A program made the position numbers and the translations under genes. A DNA stretch of 25,190 nucleotides. It comes from Candidatus Pacearchaeota archaeon. Lineage in GTDB: Archaea; Nanobdellota; Nanobdellia; Pacearchaeales; GW2011-AR1. Position 1 is the stretch's first letter. Each line of letters opens with the position of its first letter. Location of the stretch: assembly GCA_002688335.1 (NCBI GenBank), contig NZCQ01000052.1, positions 1-25,190 on the forward strand, given 5' to 3'. Below the pieces are notes generated by a model. It was not told the DNA's origin. It saw only the letters and a list, made by a program, of their open reading frames with translations, and ran no database searches. Below, one piece after another: positions 21,027 through 25,190 of this stretch.

Positions 21027-21261
21027 ACAACCCCAAAGATTTCTTGATAAATGCGATGATGAATTATTTGAGAGGATTACCGCTAGATTAGAAGCGCTAA
21101 GGGATAATCCTTTTCCTTAAGATTCTAAAAGAATACTTAATTTTAATTTACCGACTTTTCGAATACGAATTGGAAAATATAGAGCTCTTTACAGGGTGGA
21201 TTTCAAAGATTCTTTGATCGTGGTTATCAAGATTGATAAAAGAGATCGGATTTATGATTGA
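21004..21261 (+). pseudogene. RelE-like toxin interrupted by in-frame TAA
   Basis: Reading from ATG 21004 gives MLGIILDKQPQRFLDK up to NPFP, then TAA at 21118-21120, and in the same frame DSKRILNF, FRIRIGKYRALYRVD, VVIKIDKRDRIYD and a TGA at 21259. Together the 85 codons make a complete RelE: N-terminal helices, the basic FRIRIGKYRALYRVD strand pair with active-region arginines, and the HR/KR..YD end. A single base change in the TAA would restore it. The upstream 38 residues alone lack the catalytic part, so as it stands the toxin is inactive unless the stop is read through. No frameshift is needed to explain the break. Confidence 0.85.
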
Positions 21262-21282
21262 TCATTTATGTAATTAATTCTG

Positions 21283-21403
21283 TTCTCTATAGAGAAATTT
21301 GCTGCGATTTGCTTCGCAAATGTTATTTATGCAAAGTTCTCTATATCAAAAAAACGATGGCGAACCACACTCTAAAGAGTATGGTTTTCTCAGATTACTG
21401 AGA
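21283..21403. other. Cluster of strong hairpins in intergenic region
   Basis: TTCTCTATAGAGAA (21283-21296) is a 14-bp palindrome whose right half ATAGAGAA can also pair with TTCTCTAT at 21337-21344. That stem continues with TTTGC (21298-21302) and GCAAA (21331-21335) and encloses ATTTGC-TTC-GCAAAT (21307-21321). Two more hairpins follow: AACCA-C-ACTC with GAGT-A-TGGTT (21363-21386) and TCTCAG-ATTA-CTGAGA (21388-21403). On the minus strand a run of seven T (21354-21348) follows the second hairpin. This could be a structured RNA on either strand, or the remnant of a small element. No known RNA family is recognised. Confidence 0.45.
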
Positions 21404-21449
21404 TAAATATACCCAAGATCACTTTACAATAGTAACTTCACATAAATCC

Positions 21450-21457
21450 TTATAAAC
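21450..21457 (+). promoter_or_regulatory. TATA box for AI-2E/PerM gene
   Basis: TTATAAAC begins 31 bases before ATG 21481, so the permease transcript would not include the hairpin cluster. Confidence 0.6.
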
Positions 21458-21480
21458 TGATTGAGGTATGAATTTTTATC

Positions 21481-22470
21481 ATGATTATAGATTTATCTAA
21501 GAATAAAAAGTTGATTATTGGGATAATTACTTTAGCTTTGCTTATATTTTCGGTTTATGCTAGTTTGCCTTTTTTAAGTGCTTTTTTTGGAGCAGCAATA
21601 TTAGCTTACATCTTCAATCCGTTAAATAAAAGACTTAGAAAGAGATTTTCTCCGAGATCCTCTGCAGTGATTATATTGCTTATTTCCTTAATCATTGTTA
21701 TCCTGCCGGTAATCTTTATTGTTAACGGCTTGATTAATCAAGTTTATTTGTTGCCTGAGCAGATCGATGTTATTCGAAATTTGAAGGATGGTTTGAATGA
21801 GGTTGTTCCTTTTGATATCGATTTAAATTTAAACCAGGTAACGGATCAGATGGTTGCCATATTAACTAGGAGTTTGACTCCGGTTTTTACTAATATTATT
21901 AATGCTATGGTTATATTGTTTCTTTTATTTTTTGTATTATATTATTTAGTGTTTTATTCAGAGGACATTAGAGAGATAGTTTCTGACTATATGCCTTTTA
22001 GTTCTAAGATTAATAATAGAATTATTGAGAAATTTCAGCAAGTTACTAGTGCTACAATAATTGGAACATTTTTCATAGCTATTGTTCAGGGAGGATTATT
22101 GGCTATCAATTTTTATATGTTAGGGATTCCAAATGCTATTTTTTGGGGATTTGTAACTGCAATATTGTCTTTCCTTCCTATTGTTGGTGCTCCGATAGTT
22201 TGGATACCTGCCTCACTTATCTTGCTGTCTGGAGGAGAGATCAGTAAGGGAGTTGTTTTGATTATTGTAGGGATGTTTATTAGTACTATTGATAATATAT
22301 TAAGGCCAATTATTAATCAAAGATATGGGAGCATTCATCCACTTACATCTATTGTTGGAATTTATATTGGAATAAGTCAGTTTGGAGTAATGGGGGTTTT
22401 TATAGGCCCGTTAATTGTTGTTTACTTGTTGTTGTTCTGGGATTTGTATAGAGGGAATGAGTTTGGGTAA
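21481..22470 (+). CDS. AI-2E/PerM-family membrane transporter
   Basis: A 329-residue integral membrane protein of the AI-2E exporter (PerM) family. It has the usual layout: paired N-terminal membrane helices, a soluble amphipathic region at about 82-130, and five or so C-terminal helices. Family landmarks are the PFLSAFFGAAILAYIFNPL stretch near the start, FFVLYYLVF, GIPNAIFWGFVTAILSFLPIVGA and STIDNILRPIINQRYG followed by the Gly-rich HPLTSIVGIYIG and GVFIGPL end. Members export small molecules or act as ion antiporters; the substrate is not predictable. Its own TATA box indicates single-gene transcription; it converges on dph5 with 3 bases between the stop codons. Confidence 0.92.
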   Translation: MIIDLSKNKKLIIGIITLALLIFSVYASLPFLSAFFGAAILAYIFNPLNKRLRKRFSPRSSAVIILLISLIIVILPVIFIVNGLINQVYLLPEQIDVIRNLKDGLNEVVPFDIDLNLNQVTDQMVAILTRSLTPVFTNIINAMVILFLLFFVLYYLVFYSEDIREIVSDYMPFSSKINNRIIEKFQQVTSATIIGTFFIAIVQGGLLAINFYMLGIPNAIFWGFVTAILSFLPIVGAPIVWIPASLILLSGGEISKGVVLIIVGMFISTIDNILRPIINQRYGSIHPLTSIVGIYIGISQFGVMGVFIGPLIVVYLLLFWDLYRGNEFG

Positions 22471-22473
22471 GGG

Positions 22474-23184
22474 TTAAATATTTTTAATAACTTCTTCCTC
22501 TAAGAAATGCATTTTTCCGGGGATGATTAAACAAAAAGGGCTGTCTGTTTTTTTGGATTTTAGTTTAGGTGGTGTATCGTAGTAGATCTTGCCTTTTTTT
22601 GTTCCTAAATTGCTTGCAATGATTATCTTATTTAGTTTTATGTTTTTCTCTTTTGCTGAAGATTCTAATTGGTTTAATGCATCTCTCAAATTTAGTTCGG
22701 GATCTATTAATATTAAGGAATGTGCGTTAATTTTCTTGTTTTCTTTTATGTAATTGAGAAAGCTTGAGGGTTGGTATGATTTTTCCCATTTCGGCATGCT
22801 TGATATTTTTCCAAACTTGTAAAGCTGGAGGCCGGTTTCTGCTATTGCATCAAATATGCTTGCATTGTAAATTATCTTGTATCTTGTTTTAGTTTTCTTG
22901 CACTCTTCAATTAAACTCATATGAGTTGTTGCGAAAAATGGGCTTCCGTATATCAGCAGAGAAATATCTTGTTTCTTTGCTTCTTTGACTAGGTTGTTAG
23001 ATTCAACCCGATCTCTCTTTAGAGAAGTTATCTTTTTACCTATAGACTTATCTAGGGTATTTATTTTATAAGGGAAATTTACCGTATATGTTTCTAGATA
23101 AATCTTCTTGCACTTTTTTACTGCTTCTTTTGCTTCTAGTGAGATAGATTTTTCATTTAACCCTAATCCGATTAGGTATAACAT
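22474..23184 (-). CDS. dph5: Diphthine synthase (Dph5)
   Basis: Dph5 methylates the modified histidine of elongation factor aEF2 with S-adenosylmethionine during diphthamide synthesis. The 236 residues cover the tetrapyrrole-methylase fold: MLYLIGLGLNEKSIS at the start, LLIYGSPFFATTH in place of the usual GDP.ATTH motif (Asp to Ser change), NASIFDAIAETGLQLYKFG and a C-terminal LIIPGKMHFLE. It is slightly shorter than typical members (250-270). The GSPF change is at a SAM-adjacent loop and may be neutral. The TATA box TTTATTAA lies exactly 29 bases upstream. Presence of this enzyme supports an archaeal origin. Confidence 0.92.
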   Translation of the reverse strand: MLYLIGLGLNEKSISLEAKEAVKKCKKIYLETYTVNFPYKINTLDKSIGKKITSLKRDRVESNNLVKEAKKQDISLLIYGSPFFATTHMSLIEECKKTKTRYKIIYNASIFDAIAETGLQLYKFGKISSMPKWEKSYQPSSFLNYIKENKKINAHSLILIDPELNLRDALNQLESSAKEKNIKLNKIIIASNLGTKKGKIYYDTPPKLKSKKTDSPFCLIIPGKMHFLEEEVIKNI

Positions 23185-23205
23185 GATTTATTGAACTTTA
23201 GAAGA

Positions 23206-23213
23206 TTAATAAA
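23206..23213 (-). promoter_or_regulatory. TATA box for dph5
   Basis: TTTATTAA on the minus strand begins 29 bases before the dph5 ATG. It lies inside the longest possible frame of the NFACT-R gene, arguing that the latter starts downstream. Confidence 0.7.
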
Positions 23214-23239
23214 GATTGCTGAAAGTGTAAGCATAAGTA

Positions 23240-23247
23240 TTAAAAGA
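23240..23247 (+). promoter_or_regulatory. TATA-like box for NFACT-R gene
   Basis: TTAAAAGA begins 29 bases before ATG 23269. Confidence 0.5.
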
Positions 23248-23268
23248 ATAACAATACTTGATATGAAT

Positions 23269-23859
23269 ATGGGAAAGAAAATTGAAGATAATGATTATAG
23301 AAAGTACAGATGGTTCTATACTTCTTCTGGCAAGTTAGTTGTTGGAGGTAAGAGCGATAGACAGAATGAACTTGTCTTGAAGAATTTCTTAAAAGATAAT
23401 TATAAGGCGTTGCATACCCGGGAACCTGGAAGTGGATTTATGATTATTCAATCTAGTAGACCTAGTAAGAAAGATGTTTTAGAGGCTGCTATTTTTTGTG
23501 GATGTTTTTCAAAGCAATGGAAGAAGTTGAGAAGAAATGGTAAGATTTCTGTGGATGTTTTTCCCGGAGAAGGAATTTATAAGAACAAATTGATGAAGGT
23601 TGGGACATTTGGCGTTAGGGGGAAGAGAGAAAATATTTTAGTGGATCCTAAACTAGTGTTGGTTTTTCAGAAAGGAGTTTTGAGAGGAATTCCTGATAGT
23701 GATAAAATTAATAAGAAGGATATAATTGCTGAAATTAAACCTGGAAGAATGAGTAAGGAGAGAGTTGTTGAGTATGTTCTCGATAAAATTAGAGATAAGA
23801 AAGTTTCTAAGGACGAAATATCGAGTGCTATTCCTAGTGGGAAGATGAGTGTTGGATAG
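23269..23859 (+). CDS. Stand-alone NFACT-R (DUF814) RNA-binding domain protein
   Basis: NFACT-R is the C-terminal RNA-binding domain of RqcH/NEMF proteins, which rescue stalled large ribosomal subunits. This 196-residue protein contains only that domain: YRWFYTSSGKLVVGGKSDRQNELVL, then DVLEAAIFCGCFSKQW and VDVFPGEGIYKNKLMKVGTFGVRG with GKRENI, followed by a basic tail (about 130-196). Stand-alone forms occur in archaea. ATG 23269 is preferred (ATG 23263 also possible): a TATA-like box lies 29 bases upstream, while the frame can be extended to TTG 23191, which overlaps the dph5 promoter. It is encoded 34 bases before the sigma-like gene. Confidence 0.85.
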   Translation: MGKKIEDNDYRKYRWFYTSSGKLVVGGKSDRQNELVLKNFLKDNYKALHTREPGSGFMIIQSSRPSKKDVLEAAIFCGCFSKQWKKLRRNGKISVDVFPGEGIYKNKLMKVGTFGVRGKRENILVDPKLVLVFQKGVLRGIPDSDKINKKDIIAEIKPGRMSKERVVEYVLDKIRDKKVSKDEISSAIPSGKMSVG

Positions 23860-23864
23860 GTTAT

Positions 23865-23872
23865 TTTATATA
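23865..23872 (+). promoter_or_regulatory. TATA box for sigma-like gene
   Basis: TTTATATA begins exactly 29 bases before ATG 23894, the same box and spacing as ordinary archaeal genes here. The sigma-like gene is therefore expressed by the host's TBP/TFB system. Confidence 0.75.
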
Positions 23873-23893
23873 GTTTAAAATACAAAAAAGACA

Positions 23894-24514
23894 ATGAACG
23901 ATCAACAAAGTACAAGTGAGAAAGTTGCTCTTTTTACGGATAAAATTGGAAGAGATTTAAATAGTAAAAGGCTTTTTTATGATAGATTTGTGAGATCTGT
24001 AAAACCCAAGTATGGACTTTCTGTTGAAGATTGTGAAGATATATTCCAGTTAACTGCGTTCAATATAATCTCGCAAAATAATGAGGGTAATTCTAGAATA
24101 GATACCTATAGGCATGTAATTGATAAAGAAACTGCTTTAATTGAAGATGAAAGTTTGTCTAGCTGGTTCATAGGATGTCTGGATAATGCATGTATTGACT
24201 ATTTGCGTAGAGAGAATAGTATTAGGAGGGGTGGAGGGCATGATAGGATAGACAATGGAGAGTTTCCAATTATTTATGGATTACAAGGAAGATCTGAATC
24301 TCCTCTTGATGGATTGATAAGGAAAGAAGATGGAAAGAGGCTCTGGGTTTTGTTAGATGAATTAGAAGAACAGCAGAAAGAATTGTTAGTTATGCACTAT
24401 GTTGATGGGTTAACTTATAGTGAGATATCTGATGAACTGGGAGTTCCGAAGGGAACTTTAAAGAGTTGGGTGGGAAGATCTAAAAATAAATTAAGGAGGA
24501 TTCATGCTGCGTAA
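23894..24514 (+). CDS. Bacterial-type ECF sigma-70-like protein in an archaeal genome
   Basis: A 206-residue protein. Residues about 24-60 and 88-112 look like sigma region 2 (FVRSVKPKYGLSVEDCEDIFQLTAFNII, then SSWFIGCLDNACIDYLRREN, the -10 binding helix type). A variable insert with a Gly/Arg-rich stretch lies between 61 and 140. Residues about 148-203 are region 4 with a helix-turn-helix: LLDELEEQQKELLVMHYVDGLTYSEISDELGVPKGTLKSWVGRSKNKLRR. Archaea use TBP and TFB, not sigma, so this is probably an acquired gene reused as a DNA-binding regulator, or a genuine sigma acting on an element's polymerase (inference). A TATA box 29 bases upstream and low-GC base use like that of its neighbours suggest it is settled in this genome. 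A CRM-domain gene follows after 2 bases. Confidence 0.9.
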   Translation: MNDQQSTSEKVALFTDKIGRDLNSKRLFYDRFVRSVKPKYGLSVEDCEDIFQLTAFNIISQNNEGNSRIDTYRHVIDKETALIEDESLSSWFIGCLDNACIDYLRRENSIRRGGGHDRIDNGEFPIIYGLQGRSESPLDGLIRKEDGKRLWVLLDELEEQQKELLVMHYVDGLTYSEISDELGVPKGTLKSWVGRSKNKLRRIHAA

Positions 24515-24516
24515 GA

Positions 24517-24768
24517 ATGACATCACAACAAGAAATGCAAATAGGTAAGAGGGGGTTGACTGAAGAGTTTTTAGAGGATATTAGGAATAGGTTTGATAAT
24601 AGTAAGATTAAGAATATTAAAGTTAGTGTTTTGAAGAGTGCTCGAGAAGATAGGGAAGATGTTAAGAAGTATTCTAAAGAGATTATTGATTTTTTAGGCA
24701 AGAAGTTTACTTCCCGTATATTGGGCTTTAGTATTTTTATAAAGAAGTGGAGGCGAGAAAGGCCATGA
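24517..24768 (+). CDS. CRM/YhbY-like RNA-binding protein
   Basis: An 83-residue protein with the pattern of the CRM (YhbY) domain: QIGKRGLTEEFLEDIRNRF at the start, a strand KIKNIKVSVLKS, a helix KKYSKEIIDFLGKKF and the closing strand SRILGFSIFIKKWRR, which takes the place of the usual G..I.IYR end. YhbY proteins associate with pre-50S ribosomes in bacteria and occur in archaea. It begins 2 bases after the sigma-like stop; the ribosome binding site AAGGAGGA at 24493-24500 lies 16 bases upstream inside the sigma-like gene, so translation may depend on read-in from it. Its stop overlaps a 17-codon frame as ATGA. Confidence 0.75.
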   Translation: MTSQQEMQIGKRGLTEEFLEDIRNRFDNSKIKNIKVSVLKSAREDREDVKKYSKEIIDFLGKKFTSRILGFSIFIKKWRRERP

Positions 24769-24818
24769 GAGAAATCAGTATGATAGCGAATGGACTTATG
24801 AGCTGGGCTAGAGAATGA
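24765..24818 (+). CDS. Possible 17-residue small protein
   Basis: MREISMIANGLMSWARE starts with an ATGA overlap of the CRM-domain gene stop and ends exactly one base before the stop codon of the convergent gene. The overlap is the only support; no promoter is seen. It could be chance. Confidence 0.25.
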   Translation: MREISMIANGLMSWARE

Positions 24819-25046
24819 TTATTCTTCTAGAATTTTCTCAGCTCTCTTAATCATCTCTTTTTTTAATCCTATGAAAACTCCTCCGGGTTTTGCTCCGACA
24901 AAGGAGGATTCTTTTGGTTTTAGAATTTTGTTTAATTCTGGGAGTTCTATGTCTATGTGAGTTACACTAGCTCCTAATTTGCCTTTTTCATGTATGTAAA
25001 CATCTGCTTTTCCTAAGAGTTTCTTTCCTGGACCGGGACCTGACAT
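24819..25046 (-). CDS. Small uncharacterised protein, 75 aa
   Basis: I do not recognise the function. The start MSGPGPGKKLLGKADVY is Gly/Pro/Lys rich, the middle (HEKGKLGASVTHIDIELPELNKIL) has strand-like segments, and the end is GGVFIGLKKEMIKRAEKILEE, a Gly-rich turn and helix. The look is of a small well-folded protein rather than a random frame. The TATA box TTTATATC is exactly 29 bases upstream, supporting a real leaderless gene. It converges on the CRM-domain operon. Confidence 0.7.
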   Translation of the reverse strand: MSGPGPGKKLLGKADVYIHEKGKLGASVTHIDIELPELNKILKPKESSFVGAKPGGVFIGLKKEMIKRAEKILEE

Positions 25047-25067
25047 AATATCTTTAGGTGCGATAAT

Positions 25068-25075
25068 GATATAAA
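25068..25075 (-). promoter_or_regulatory. TATA box for gene 24819-25046
   Basis: TTTATATC on the minus strand begins 29 bases before the ATG. Confidence 0.7.
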
Positions 25076-25127
25076 TGTTTGGTTCGTTACTTAGAATTGT
25101 TAGAAAGTGTTCTTAATTTACAATCTT

Positions 25128-25153
25128 ATTGATATCATTAGACCGTTATCAAT
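25128..25153. repeat. Inverted repeat near window end
   Basis: ATTGATA (25128-25134) and TATCAAT (25147-25153) are inverted with a 12-base spacer. The stretch 25076-25190 shows no coding frame on either strand; this may belong to a gene outside the window. Confidence 0.35.
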
Positions 25154-25190
25154 TTCCACAAGATTACTAAGATAATTCTTATTTTTAGTG

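Noticed and set aside
23191..23268. TTG start extending the NFACT-R protein by 26 residues
   Set aside because: The extension overlaps the dph5 promoter, uses a rare start and is not part of the domain; ATG 23269 has a TATA-like box at the standard spacing.
24504..24548. Short frame (ATG 24504) after the strong AAGGAGGA site
   Set aside because: It encodes only 14 residues, MLRKNDITTRNANR; the CRM-domain frame at 24517 has clear family features, so the Shine-Dalgarno is assigned to it despite a 16-base spacing.
1..25190. CRISPR array or insertion sequence
   Set aside because: I saw no regularly spaced repeats with unique spacers and no transposase or terminal repeats in either strand; only short operator-like and hairpin repeats occur.

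Overview
The window looks like a low-GC archaeal chromosome, probably from a DPANN-type lineage (Woesearchaeota or Pacearchaeota-like; this placement is inference). Archaeal markers are Rpo11/RpoL, archaeal release factor aRF1, diphthine synthase Dph5, an MBF1-like factor, Lrp- and TrmB-type regulators, and a pilin with a class III-type N-terminus. Promoters are strikingly uniform: fourteen genes have a TATA-like box whose first base lies exactly 29 bases before the start codon. That is the geometry of leaderless archaeal transcripts, and I used it to correct several starts.

Layout. 1-4.4 kb is an envelope metal and thiol block: Cu+ P-type ATPase, anchored rhodanese, DsbB, an unknown protein and a membrane-anchored CPHC thioredoxin. 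4.4-5.0 kb is a winged-helix/RelE-like toxin-antitoxin pair, ending against rpoL. 5.3-8.0 kb holds an unusual B12-type radical SAM protein divergent from a tandem-domain Lrp regulator, with a palindrome over the radical SAM promoter. 8.0-12.6 kb holds an MBF1-like protein with a long charged tail, a pilin-LamG adhesin, an anchored thioredoxin-like protein without CxxC, a small unknown gene and a membrane GT2 glycosyltransferase coupled to scpB (to 13.2 kb). 13.4-17.6 kb holds a membrane protein with a Ca-binding-like loop, a HAD phosphatase overlapping a YvcK-type protein, an S51 peptidase, a tRNA next to an inverted partial copy of itself, and prf1. 17.7-19.1 kb is a MazF pair and a TrmB regulator. 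19.2-20.6 kb is a four-gene overlapping operon of unknown function. 20.8-21.3 kb is a RelB/RelE locus whose toxin has an in-frame stop. 21.3-25 kb holds a hairpin-rich spacer, an AI-2E/PerM permease, dph5, a stand-alone NFACT-R protein, a bacterial-type ECF sigma-like protein, a CRM/YhbY-like protein and a small conserved-looking gene.

Most notable: a sigma-70/ECF-like protein with regions 2 and 4, driven by the host's own archaeal TATA promoter; three toxin-antitoxin loci in about 17 kb, each with a symmetric or repeated operator-like site between TATA box and start codon, one with a nonsense-disrupted toxin; a radical SAM/Lrp divergon; the overlapping ORFan operon; and several candidate structured RNA elements. 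All functions are inferred from sequence by eye; no database search was run.
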